A stretch of DNA of 64,000 bases from Pelagibacter sp047722505 (GTDB lineage Bacteria; Pseudomonadota; Alphaproteobacteria; Pelagibacterales; Pelagibacteraceae): assembly GCF_047722505.1 (NCBI RefSeq), contig NZ_CP159814.1, positions 1,116,001-1,180,000 of the forward strand, given 5' to 3'. Below, in pieces: positions 24,962-33,788 of this stretch (within the stretch, counting starts at the first letter, position 1; every line of letters starts with the position of its first letter). The notes below the pieces were generated by a model that worked only from the letters and a program-made list of their open reading frames with translations, did not search any database and had not been told where the DNA came from. The translations under genes and the position numbers were made by a program.

Positions 24962-26701
24962 ATGACTAACTTCGAAGTTTTAAAAAGACTATACTTAAAT
25001 TATACTAAAAAATTCAGATATAAAATTTTATTATCACTTTTTTTTACATTAGTTGTAGCTGCAAGTACATCTTCAATTGCTTGGCTTCTTGATCCTGCCG
25101 TTAAAAAATTGTTTATCGAAAAAAACCAATCATTATTATTTATCATTCCTGGAATGATTGTATTAGCTTTTAGTATGAAGGGGCTTTCTCTTTATCTGGC
25201 GCGTACCACAATGATTGCTGTTGGTGAAGATATAAAAGCTATCATTCAAATGGATATGACAAACTCATTAATTAATGCTGATACTGATTATATTGATGAC
25301 AAGCACACTGGCAAGTTTTTATCAAGTATAACTTATGATACTTCACTAATTACCAATCTAGTTAGTGTAACGATATTAAATCTCTTTAAAGATAGTCTAA
25401 CTTTAATGGGTCTATTATTTGTAATGTTTTATCAAAACTGGAAACTTGCTATTGTTGCAATAATGATGATTCCACTGGCATCTTTTGCTTCTAAAAGCCT
25501 TGGAAAAAGAATTGGAAAAGTAACCACAGAAGCACAAATCGATTCCGGCCTACTTACAAAGCATTTAATTGAAGTTTTTAAAAATCATAAATTAATAAAA
25601 ATATTTCAACAAGAAACGAGTGAAACAAGCAAAATAGAAAATTTTGTTAATAATTTAAAAGAAAAATCGAAAAAAATTGCAACTATTTTTGTAAGGGCAA
25701 CTCCAATTATGGAAACTCTTACTGGGATCATGATAGCTATATTAATATATGTATCGGGTAAGCTAATCTTAAACAATGAACTTGAAGTAAATAATTTTTT
25801 TTCTTTTTTAGCAGCGATGATGCTAGCCTATCAACCAGTAAGATCTTTAGCCACACTGCACATGGGTATAAGTCAAGGCTTGTCAGCTGCTCGAAGAATC
25901 TTACCTGTTATAGATATTAAAAATAAGATTGAAGAAAATGAAGATAGCAAGCCACTAAAAGTAGATAATGGTACTATCAAATTTCAGAACATAAGCTTTA
26001 ATTATATAAATAATAAAAACGTAGTACTAAAAAACATAAATATTGAAATCAAAGGTGGTAAAATGACAGCACTAGTCGGTCATAGCGGAGCTGGTAAATC
26101 TACTATATTGAATTTAATACCAAGGTTCTTTAATTGTACTCAGGGAGATATTTATATTGATAACCAACCAATTAATCAATGCACTATTAGTTCTCTTAGG
26201 GAAAATATATCACTTGTGAGCCAAGACACTACATTGTTCGATGACACAATAAAAAATAATATAGCCTATGCAAACCCTAATGCCACAGATGAAGAAATAA
26301 TAAACGCAGCAAAAAACGCTCTTGCAGATGATTTTATTAATAAGCTTCCGCAAAAATATAATACAGAAATAGGCGAAAATGGAGTGAGGCTGTCTGGTGG
26401 TGAAAAACAAAGAATATCTATAGCTAGAGCTATTTTAAAAAAAACATCTATCATTCTTTTAGATGAAGCAACTTCCTCACTAGATTCCGAGACAGAAAGC
26501 AAAATACAAGAAGCTCTGGATCATCTAACAAAAAACAAAACTACGCTTGTTATAGCGCACAGATTATCGACAGTTTTAAAGAGTGAAAATATATTTGTTC
26601 TCGATAAAGGAGAAATTGTAGGTCAGGGTGATCACCATAATTTATTAAAAAATTCTCCTATTTATAAAAATTTTTATGAAAAACAAATCAAAAAAGATTA
26701 A
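24962..26701 (+). CDS. msbA: MsbA-like ABC exporter (permease-ATPase fusion)
   Basis: 579 residues: six-helix transmembrane domain (about 20-310) and a C-terminal ATPase with Walker A GHSGAGKST, signature RLSGGEKQRISIARA, Walker B IILLDEATSSLD and the H-loop IAHRLST. It is next to waaA, lpxK and lpxL, which points to flipping of lipid A core across the inner membrane. Other half-size exporters look alike, so the symbol rests on context. Confidence 0.85.
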   Translation: MTNFEVLKRLYLNYTKKFRYKILLSLFFTLVVAASTSSIAWLLDPAVKKLFIEKNQSLLFIIPGMIVLAFSMKGLSLYLARTTMIAVGEDIKAIIQMDMTNSLINADTDYIDDKHTGKFLSSITYDTSLITNLVSVTILNLFKDSLTLMGLLFVMFYQNWKLAIVAIMMIPLASFASKSLGKRIGKVTTEAQIDSGLLTKHLIEVFKNHKLIKIFQQETSETSKIENFVNNLKEKSKKIATIFVRATPIMETLTGIMIAILIYVSGKLILNNELEVNNFFSFLAAMMLAYQPVRSLATLHMGISQGLSAARRILPVIDIKNKIEENEDSKPLKVDNGTIKFQNISFNYINNKNVVLKNINIEIKGGKMTALVGHSGAGKSTILNLIPRFFNCTQGDIYIDNQPINQCTISSLRENISLVSQDTTLFDDTIKNNIAYANPNATDEEIINAAKNALADDFINKLPQKYNTEIGENGVRLSGGEKQRISIARAILKKTSIILLDEATSSLDSETESKIQEALDHLTKNKTTLVIAHRLSTVLKSENIFVLDKGEIVGQGDHHNLLKNSPIYKNFYEKQIKKD

Positions 26702-27951
26702 TGTTAATTATCTATAGATTAGCAATCAACATAGTAATTTTTTTTTCACCCATAATTATTTTAATTCGCATATTAAAAAAAAAAGAAGATCTAACAAGAT
26801 GGAGAGAAAAGTTTAGCATATTTACCAAAAAAAAAACTAAAGGGAAGCTAATATGGTTTCATGGTGCAAGTGTTGGTGAGATATTAAGTGTGATTCCTTT
26901 AATTAAAAAGTTAGAAAATAATAATAAAATAAAACAAATTTTAATTACATCAAACACTGTAACATCAGCAAATGTTTTAAATAAGATAAAATTAAAAAAA
27001 ACAATTCATCAATTTTTTCCAATAGATACCAACTATCACAGTAAAAAATTTTTAAATTATTGGAAACCATCAATTGCTATTTTTATAGACTCCGAAATAT
27101 GGCCTAATATGTTTTTAAATATAAAAAAAGCAAAAATTACATTGGCTCTTTTAAATGGAAGAATTACTAAAAAAACTTTTACAAGATGGAAAAAAATTAT
27201 ATCTAGTGCCAAATATTTATTTGGAAAATTTGATATTTGTTTATCGGCAAGTATTAAATCTAAAAAATATCTTAAATCACTTGGTGCCAAAAATATTAAA
27301 TATATTGGTAACTTAAAATTCACCCAAATAGAAAAAGAAGAAATTCATTTAACAGATGAGCTTAAAAAGAAAATTTCTTTGAAAAAGGTTTGGTGTGCTT
27401 CTAGTACGCACAAAGGTGAGGAAATTCTATGCGCCAAAGTTCATAAAAAACTTAAGGGTAAACACAAAAATTTATTAACAATCATGATACCAAGGCATGT
27501 TGAAAGAACTAAAGATATTTTAAAAGATTTAAGTAAGCTAAAACTTAACGTTCACTTACATAGTTCAAAACAAAAAATAAATTCAAATACAGATATATAC
27601 TTAGTAGATGCATACGGTATGACAAAGTCTTTTTTTAAAATTTGTAATACTATTTTCTTGGGGGGATCAATAATTGAACATGGTGGTCAAAACCCTATTG
27701 AGCCTTCAAGATATGGATGTAAAGTTTTGCATGGTAAAAATATTTGGAACTTTAGCGAAATTTACTCTCTTTTAAAAAAAAATAATGTCTCAATTAAAGT
27801 AAATAATGTTAATCAAATGTGTAAAGAGATTAACTCTATATTTTCACAAAAATTAAACGTTAATCATATCAAATCTAAAATTGACACACTTGGAAATAAG
27901 ATTTTACACTCAACCCTAAGTGAAATAAATTACTATATTAATAAAAAATGA
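26701..27951 (+). CDS. waaA: 3-deoxy-D-manno-octulosonic acid (Kdo) transferase
   Basis: 416-residue GT30 enzyme adding Kdo to lipid IVA. Key blocks: IWFHGASVGEI with the catalytic glutamate, SNTVTSANV, FIDSEIWPN, and the C-terminal LGGSIIEHGGQNPIEP. An N-terminal membrane anchor is present. It shares one base with the msbA stop and overlaps lpxK by four bases (ATGA). Confidence 0.95.
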   Translation: MLIIYRLAINIVIFFSPIIILIRILKKKEDLTRWREKFSIFTKKKTKGKLIWFHGASVGEILSVIPLIKKLENNNKIKQILITSNTVTSANVLNKIKLKKTIHQFFPIDTNYHSKKFLNYWKPSIAIFIDSEIWPNMFLNIKKAKITLALLNGRITKKTFTRWKKIISSAKYLFGKFDICLSASIKSKKYLKSLGAKNIKYIGNLKFTQIEKEEIHLTDELKKKISLKKVWCASSTHKGEEILCAKVHKKLKGKHKNLLTIMIPRHVERTKDILKDLSKLKLNVHLHSSKQKINSNTDIYLVDAYGMTKSFFKICNTIFLGGSIIEHGGQNPIEPSRYGCKVLHGKNIWNFSEIYSLLKKNNVSIKVNNVNQMCKEINSIFSQKLNVNHIKSKIDTLGNKILHSTLSEINYYINKK

Positions 27952-28895
27952 TTATGAGGAAGCCTAGTTTTTGGGATTATAAAAAACCTAATATTTTATC
28001 ATATTTTTTATTGATTTTTACCCTCCCTATAATCATAAATAATTATCTAATAAAAAAACGAAGAAACCATAACCAAAATAAAATAGGAAATGTTAAAACT
28101 ATTTGTGTAGGAAATATATATGTTGGTGGGACTGCAAAAACGCCTTTAGCAATAAAAATAAGTCAAATTTTAAATAAAATACATTTAAAGACAGCTGTAA
28201 TAAAAAAATTTTATCCCACTCAAATTGATGAACAAAAATTAATAGCAAACTCTAGCAAATTATACTGTGAGAAAAGTAGAAAAGAAGCTTACAAAAATGC
28301 TCAAAAAGATATGCATAATATAGCGATTTTCGATGATGGCTTACAGGACAAGACTTTAAACTATGACTTAAAATTTGTTTGTTTTAATACACTCAAATGG
28401 ATTGGTAATGGATTTTTAATTCCAGCAGGTCCTCTTAGAGAAAAACTTGAAAGCATTAAAAACTTCGATGCTATTTTTTTAAATGGTAACGGAGAAGATA
28501 CTTCCAATTTAAAATCCATAATTAGAAAATTAAATAAAGGTATCAAAATTTTTGAGACATATTATAGACCCTTAAATATTCATAAGTTTAATAATGAAGA
28601 TAATTATTTAATTTTTTCAGGTATTGGCAACCCAGAAAGCTTTAAAAAAACTTTAACTAAAAATAAACTAAATATAATTCATGAGATCAAATTCCCTGAT
28701 CATTATCAATATACAGAAAAAGATATCTTAAATATAAAACTAAAAGCAAAAAAATTACAAGCTAAAATTTTAACAACAGAAAAAGATTTTGTAAAAATTG
28801 AAGATAAAATTTCAAATGGTATTAATTATTTAAAAATAGACTTAGTAATTAAATGTGAAGATGAGTTAATTAATTTAATAAAATTTGCAAAATGA
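27948..28895 (+). CDS. lpxK: Tetraacyldisaccharide 4'-kinase
   Basis: Phosphorylates the 4' position of the lipid A disaccharide. The P-loop is CVGNIYVGGTAKTP, the acidic motif IFDDGLQD and the block PAGPLREKL all match LpxK; an N-terminal hydrophobic segment anchors it. Length 315 is usual. Start overlaps waaA by four bases; its end overlaps lpxL by four. Confidence 0.95.
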   Translation: MIMRKPSFWDYKKPNILSYFLLIFTLPIIINNYLIKKRRNHNQNKIGNVKTICVGNIYVGGTAKTPLAIKISQILNKIHLKTAVIKKFYPTQIDEQKLIANSSKLYCEKSRKEAYKNAQKDMHNIAIFDDGLQDKTLNYDLKFVCFNTLKWIGNGFLIPAGPLREKLESIKNFDAIFLNGNGEDTSNLKSIIRKLNKGIKIFETYYRPLNIHKFNNEDNYLIFSGIGNPESFKKTLTKNKLNIIHEIKFPDHYQYTEKDILNIKLKAKKLQAKILTTEKDFVKIEDKISNGINYLKIDLVIKCEDELINLIKFAK

Positions 28896-29752
28896 AAACC
28901 ATCAAATATTTTTTTCAATTTTTATTAATTCTATTTTTTTTTTTAATATCTAAAACTTTGGGTGCTAAAATTTCTTCAAATATATCATATCAGATCTTTA
29001 AATTGCTTGGTCCATTTTTTAGACCAAGAGAAATAATAGAAGCAAATATTAACAGGGCCTTTCCAAGTTTGAATAGACAATATATCAATAAGATTATTGA
29101 TGACATGTGGGGTAATTATGGAAGAATCTTATCCGAGTATGTCTATATGAAAGATTTTAGATTATCAGATTTATCTAATAACATAGAGATAAAAGGATTA
29201 GAAATTTTAGAATCTATAAAAAAAGAAAACGAACCTGTAATATTTGTTTCTGGTCACTTTAATAATTTTGAATTAATGGCAATGCAAATTGAAAAGTCTG
29301 GAATTAATCTTGCGGCGATTTATAGACCTCTAAATAATTATTTTTTAAATGGGATTATGGAAAAAATAAGAAAAAAGTATATTTGTAAAAATCAAATTAA
29401 AAAAGGTATGAGTGGAACAAGACAATTATTATCTTTTTTTAAAAAAAAAACTTCTATAGCGTTAATGATCGATCAAAGAGTGTCACAAGGGATTAAATCA
29501 AATTTTTTTAACAAACCAGCATTTACAACAACTATCCCAGCTCAATTTGTAAAAAAATTTAATTGTAAAATTGTTCCAATTTATATTGAAAGAAAGAAAA
29601 ACATTAATTTCAAATTAACTATATTAGAACCTTTACAGTATGCCCCAGATGAAACTATTGAAACTATAACACTAAGCTTAAATGCTATACTTGAAAAAAT
29701 GATTGTAAAAAACCCAAGTCAATGGATTTGGTCCCACAATAGGTGGAAATAA
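28892..29752 (+). CDS. lpxL: Lipid A late acyltransferase (LpxL/HtrB family)
   Basis: 286-residue membrane acyltransferase. The catalytic HX4E motif is in VSGHFNNFELMA, followed by AAIYRPLNN and, later, LMIDQRVSQGI. It attaches a secondary acyl chain to Kdo2-lipid IVA. Last gene of the lipid A run; LpxL versus LpxM cannot be told from motifs alone. Confidence 0.88.
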   Translation: MKTIKYFFQFLLILFFFLISKTLGAKISSNISYQIFKLLGPFFRPREIIEANINRAFPSLNRQYINKIIDDMWGNYGRILSEYVYMKDFRLSDLSNNIEIKGLEILESIKKENEPVIFVSGHFNNFELMAMQIEKSGINLAAIYRPLNNYFLNGIMEKIRKKYICKNQIKKGMSGTRQLLSFFKKKTSIALMIDQRVSQGIKSNFFNKPAFTTTIPAQFVKKFNCKIVPIYIERKKNINFKLTILEPLQYAPDETIETITLSLNAILEKMIVKNPSQWIWSHNRWK

Positions 29753-29761
29753 TATACAACT

Positions 29762-29965
29762 CTATGAATTTTCTCTTTTGTACATTGCCTCAACATAAGA
29801 AAAATAAGCTTCTTGAAGCTCTACATTCCAATAGTTCAATTCTTCTAGTTTTATTTTCTTCCCCGATACAGCACAAAGTACATGATCGCCCTGCTCAACT
29901 ACTATAAAGTTGTTTGGTAGATATTTTATTTTTGCTAATTTTTTAAACATTTTTAGTTTATACAT
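29762..29965 (-). CDS. DUF2093 family protein
   Basis: 67 residues, hydrophilic, matching the alphaproteobacterial DUF2093 pattern with VVEQGDHVLCAVSGKKIKLEELNYWNVELQEAY. The VLCAVSG block recalls a zinc- or nucleotide-binding turn but only one cysteine is present. Function unknown. It is divergent from purD with six bases between the start codons. Confidence 0.85.
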   Translation of the reverse strand: MYKLKMFKKLAKIKYLPNNFIVVEQGDHVLCAVSGKKIKLEELNYWNVELQEAYFSYVEAMYKRENS

Positions 29966-29971
29966 TTATAT

Positions 29972-31237
29972 ATGAAAGTTGGAATAATAGGAAGTGGTGG
30001 ACGTGAGCATTCAATTTGTTTGGCTTTAAGTAAATCTAGTAAAGTTGATCAGATATATTGTTTTCCTGGGAATGCAGGCACATCTCAAATAGCTAATAAC
30101 ATTGATATTGATTTAGAAAAGTTTGATGTTCTAAAAAACTTTATAAAACTAAATAAGATTGATCTTATAGTTGTTGGTCCTGAAAAACCATTAGTAGATG
30201 GAATTGTTGATTATTTGGAAAAAAGTAAAATTAAAGTATTTGGACCTAGTAAAGCAGCCGCAGAATTAGAGGGGTCTAAAATTTTTACTAAAAATTTATG
30301 CAAAAAATATAATATTCCAACTGCTCAATTTGGTATCTTTCAAAATGTTGCTGAGGCAATGGAATTTATAAAAAAATCTAAGTATCCTCTAGTTATAAAA
30401 GCTGACGGTTTAGCCTCAGGAAAAGGTGTTTATATATGTGAAAATAATAATGAAGCACAATCTGCAATAAATGAAATATTTGATGGAAAATTTGGTGTTG
30501 CTAAAAATTTACTTATTGAAGAATTTCTTGAGGGTGAGGAAATGAGCTATTTTATTATATCGGATGGTAAAACGTTTAAAAGTTTTGACACTGCACAAGA
30601 TCATAAACGAGTTCTAGAAGGGGATTTAGGCAAAAACACAGGTGGTATGGGTGCATACTCACCTTCAAGAATGATTAATGATGAGTTAGAAAATAAAATT
30701 ATAAAAAAAATAATTGAGCCTACATTAAAAGGTCTTAAAGACTCATGCATAAACTACAAAGGCTTCTTATATGCTGGCTTAATGATATCAGATAATGAAC
30801 CATACTTAATTGAATATAACGTTAGGATGGGTGACCCAGAATGTCAGACAATTTTACCAAAATTAAAATCTGATTTAATCGATATTTTTTTAGCATGCTG
30901 CAGTGGAGATTTAGAAAATGTGGAAATTAATTGGCACAACAAAAAGAGTTTATGTGTTGTGCTATGCTCTAGGGGATATCCAGATCAATTTAATAAGAAT
31001 ATATTAATTCCAGGATTAGATAAGATAGAGCTTAAAGATTCTGAATATTGCTACCATGCTGGCACAAAAGAATATGAAAATAAAGTTTATGCAATAGGTG
31101 GTCGTGTACTGAATTTTGTTTCGATGTCTAATAATTTTTTAGAGTCTAGAAATCAAGTGCTTAAATTGATTAAGATGCTAAATTGGAATGAGGGTTTTTT
31201 TCGTAAAGATATAGGTTATAAAGTAATAAATGAATGA
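29972..31237 (+). CDS. purD: Phosphoribosylamine-glycine ligase
   Basis: ATP-grasp enzyme of purine synthesis forming GAR. Blocks: N-terminal GSGGREHSICLAL, ATP-binding YPLVIKADGLASGKGVYIC, AQDHKRVLEGDLGKNTGGMGAYSP and YNVRMGDPECQ. Length 421 is typical. Its end overlaps rsmD by four bases (ATGA). Confidence 0.97.
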   Translation: MKVGIIGSGGREHSICLALSKSSKVDQIYCFPGNAGTSQIANNIDIDLEKFDVLKNFIKLNKIDLIVVGPEKPLVDGIVDYLEKSKIKVFGPSKAAAELEGSKIFTKNLCKKYNIPTAQFGIFQNVAEAMEFIKKSKYPLVIKADGLASGKGVYICENNNEAQSAINEIFDGKFGVAKNLLIEEFLEGEEMSYFIISDGKTFKSFDTAQDHKRVLEGDLGKNTGGMGAYSPSRMINDELENKIIKKIIEPTLKGLKDSCINYKGFLYAGLMISDNEPYLIEYNVRMGDPECQTILPKLKSDLIDIFLACCSGDLENVEINWHNKKSLCVVLCSRGYPDQFNKNILIPGLDKIELKDSEYCYHAGTKEYENKVYAIGGRVLNFVSMSNNFLESRNQVLKLIKMLNWNEGFFRKDIGYKVINE

Positions 31238-31797
31238 GAATAATCTCGGGTAGCTTAAAAGGTAAGAAATTATTTGAACCTAAGAATAAAGAAACTAGAC
31301 CTCTTAAAGATTTAACTAAGGAGTCGCTATTTAATATACTTTTACATACAAATAAATTTGACACAAATATTGAAAGTTCTAATGTTTTAGACTTATTTTC
31401 AGGAGTAGGATCATTTGGCCTAGAGTGTCTTTCGAGAGGGTCTTCATTTGTGACATTTGTTGAAAGTTATAAAGAAGTTACACCAATCTTAATAAAAAAT
31501 ATTTCAAATCTGAATTATAAAAATAGCTCATTAGTTGTAGAAAAAGATATATTCAAAAATTTGAATTTTGAAATATTTAATAAAAAATTTGATATTATTT
31601 TTATGGATCCACCTTATAAAGAGAAAAATCTTTCTCCATTACTAAAAAAAATTAATACTTCAAAAGTACTAAACAATAAGGGAATAATAATCATTCACAG
31701 ACATAAAAAAGAAAATGACAATTTACCTGACGAATTTAAAATTATTGAACAAAAAACATACGGTATATCAAAAATTATTTTTGGAAATTTTAACTAA
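31234..31797 (+). CDS. rsmD: 16S rRNA m2G966 methyltransferase
   Basis: 187-residue methyltransferase: starts MRIISGSLKGKKL, the usual RsmD N terminus, with SAM motif VLDLFSGVGSFGLECLSRG and catalytic MDPPY. Translationally coupled to purD; overlaps the convergent pgi gene by four bases. Confidence 0.93.
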   Translation: MRIISGSLKGKKLFEPKNKETRPLKDLTKESLFNILLHTNKFDTNIESSNVLDLFSGVGSFGLECLSRGSSFVTFVESYKEVTPILIKNISNLNYKNSSLVVEKDIFKNLNFEIFNKKFDIIFMDPPYKEKNLSPLLKKINTSKVLNNKGIIIIHRHKKENDNLPDEFKIIEQKTYGISKIIFGNFN

Positions 31798-32948
31798 ATT
31801 AAGAATTTTTTGGTTTCTTTTTTAATAAGTTCTACGGATGGTTGGTCATATGGATTAACATTTAAAGCTCTTCCAATCAATATAGTTTCTAAAATAAAAA
31901 AACAAAATAATTCACCAAGGGTTTTTTCATCTCTACTATTAATCTCAAAACTTCTAAAAGGGATATTTTTTTTTAAAAAAACCCTTTCTGTAGCTTTTTT
32001 TTGAGCTAGCATTATTTGATTTAAATTTTTGTTTTTAAGGTATCTATGTGAAGAAAGTATCTTTTCATTTATTATATAATCTGAATTTTTTTCCTTTATA
32101 AAAAAAAATGTAAAAAAATTATTTCTTGGACCATCTAAATATAACTGCATAAGACTATGGTTGTCTTTTGGCATAGTAGAAATGATTGGAAGAATGCCCA
32201 CGCCTTTTTTTCCTAAACTTTCGGCTTGAAGTTGCTGATACCAGTTGAATAAATTTTTAGACTTTTCATCATAATTCAAGATGATTGAATTAAATTTTTT
32301 TTGTTTAATAAAATGAAGGGTATTACTCACATTTGATGTTAGTAATTGAATAAATTTTTTATTTTTTATTAAATTATTTATCTGCTTAAATTTATTTTTA
32401 TTCAAACCCATTAATTCAGCAGGCAGCATTCCAACTTCTGATAATATTGAATATCTCCCTCCTATAAAATTATTGTGATGAATAATTTCAGATTTTAATT
32501 TTTGAGCAATAGATGACAGATAACTGTCTTTATTTTCAGTAATAAAATAAGTGTTGTGTTTTTTTTTTATTATAATGTTGAAGTTTAATATGGTTTCAAG
32601 AGTATTTCCTGATTTAGATACAACTAAATTTATATAATTTTTTTTTGGATATTTAATCAATTTTGATTGAAGATTATCGATAAAAAAAAAATTCTTTTTT
32701 ACTTTATGTTTTAAAAAATCATAAATTGCCTGAGTTCCCAAGGTAGACCCTCCCATTCCAATGACTTTTAGATATGTGTATTTTTTAAGCTTTGAAACTA
32801 TCTTTTTACTATAGCTATATCTGTAAGAGGTTCCTAAAGTTTCAATTATTGGATTTTTTTCTTTTAACAATAAATTCAAATCTTTTTGAATTTTGTTATT
32901 ATTTTTTTTAATTTTAAAATTCTTAAAAATTATATTTTTAAAAAACAT
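31794..32948 (-). CDS. pgi: Glucose-6-phosphate isomerase, short form
   Basis: 384 residues, clearly shorter than the about 550 of the E. coli enzyme. SIS-domain features are visible: IGMGGSTLGTQAIYDFL, NLVVSKSGNTLETIL, FIGGRYSILSEVGMLPAEL, and a C-terminal NPYDQPSVELIKKETK. Interconverts glucose-6-phosphate and fructose-6-phosphate. Last gene of the minus-strand run ileS-lspA-bamF-pgi, touching the lipoprotein gene by one base. Confidence 0.9.
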   Translation of the reverse strand: MFFKNIIFKNFKIKKNNNKIQKDLNLLLKEKNPIIETLGTSYRYSYSKKIVSKLKKYTYLKVIGMGGSTLGTQAIYDFLKHKVKKNFFFIDNLQSKLIKYPKKNYINLVVSKSGNTLETILNFNIIIKKKHNTYFITENKDSYLSSIAQKLKSEIIHHNNFIGGRYSILSEVGMLPAELMGLNKNKFKQINNLIKNKKFIQLLTSNVSNTLHFIKQKKFNSIILNYDEKSKNLFNWYQQLQAESLGKKGVGILPIISTMPKDNHSLMQLYLDGPRNNFFTFFFIKEKNSDYIINEKILSSHRYLKNKNLNQIMLAQKKATERVFLKKNIPFRSFEINSRDEKTLGELFCFFILETILIGRALNVNPYDQPSVELIKKETKKFLI

Positions 32949-33283
32949 TAATTTTTACTGATCTTTTTCATTATCGAATCTTTTATAGAAAGGTCATTTT
33001 TGGAAGTACTATTATCTGCTAAATTTCCTTTCGATTTTTCTTTGAATAAACTTTTTATGTCAAGATTTTCATCATTCTTTTCTACTTCAGTGTCTTGTGT
33101 GGTCAACGTTGTTGGTACAGGAAGCTTTTCAAAATCAGGGGGTAGAACTAGGGGGTCTTTTTTTTCAACCAAAAATTGATCTACGCCTGAATTTTTTTTT
33201 AAACTTAAATTATCTTTAATGGTTGAACAACCACTAAATAAAAAGACTATTAAAAAAAAAATTGTATACTTATTTAAATTCAT
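32948..33283 (-). CDS. DUF3035 (BamF-like) outer-membrane lipoprotein
   Basis: 111 residues starting with a lipoprotein signal peptide whose lipobox is FLFSGC (Cys19). After it comes GVDQFLVEKKDPLVLPPDFEKLP, the core of DUF3035, known in Caulobacter as BamF of the beta-barrel assembly machine. The rest is low complexity, rich in Lys, Asp and Asn. It overlaps lspA, whose product would process it. Confidence 0.82.
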   Translation of the reverse strand: MNLNKYTIFFLIVFLFSGCSTIKDNLSLKKNSGVDQFLVEKKDPLVLPPDFEKLPVPTTLTTQDTEVEKNDENLDIKSLFKEKSKGNLADNSTSKNDLSIKDSIMKKISKN

Positions 33284-33774
33284 AGTTTCTTATCTTTAAA
33301 AAATATTTCAGCATAAATAAGGCACACAACACCTACGCTGATAAATATATCCGCTATATTGAAAATAAACCAGTGAATATTTCCTATATGAAAATCTATA
33401 AAATCTGGCACAGCTGTATAATAGATCCTATCGAATAAATTTCCTATTGCTCCACCCAATATAATTAAAAGACAATTTTTTTTAAAAATATGCAATTCTT
33501 TTACGATCATTAATATTAGTGCTATTATTATTAATAAAATTATAAAGCTCACTATGTTGTATATAAAACTACTATCGAATGAGAGTAGACCAAATGCAAT
33601 TCCCTTATTCCAAACTAAATATAAATTTAAATATGATGTTACATAAACTTCAAAATTTTTTTCTAAAGTTGCTAATTTAATAATGTAAAATTTAGAAATT
33701 CTATCTATTAAGAAAATTAAAAAAACAACAGAGAAATTTACTAAAAATAATTTTAAATCAAATTTATTCATCAA
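33280..33774 (-). CDS. lspA: Lipoprotein signal peptidase
   Basis: Membrane aspartic protease that cuts prolipoproteins. Four helices over 164 residues; catalytic aspartates are in GAIGNLFDRI and FNIADIFISVG. Placed between ileS and the lipoprotein gene, the common ileS-lspA order. Confidence 0.96.
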   Translation of the reverse strand: MMNKFDLKLFLVNFSVVFLIFLIDRISKFYIIKLATLEKNFEVYVTSYLNLYLVWNKGIAFGLLSFDSSFIYNIVSFIILLIIIALILMIVKELHIFKKNCLLIILGGAIGNLFDRIYYTAVPDFIDFHIGNIHWFIFNIADIFISVGVVCLIYAEIFFKDKKL

Positions 33775-33788
33775 TTTTGAAATTAATC

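Noticed and set aside
31810..32004. Plus-strand frame over pgi
   Set aside because: Antisense shadow without any supporting feature.
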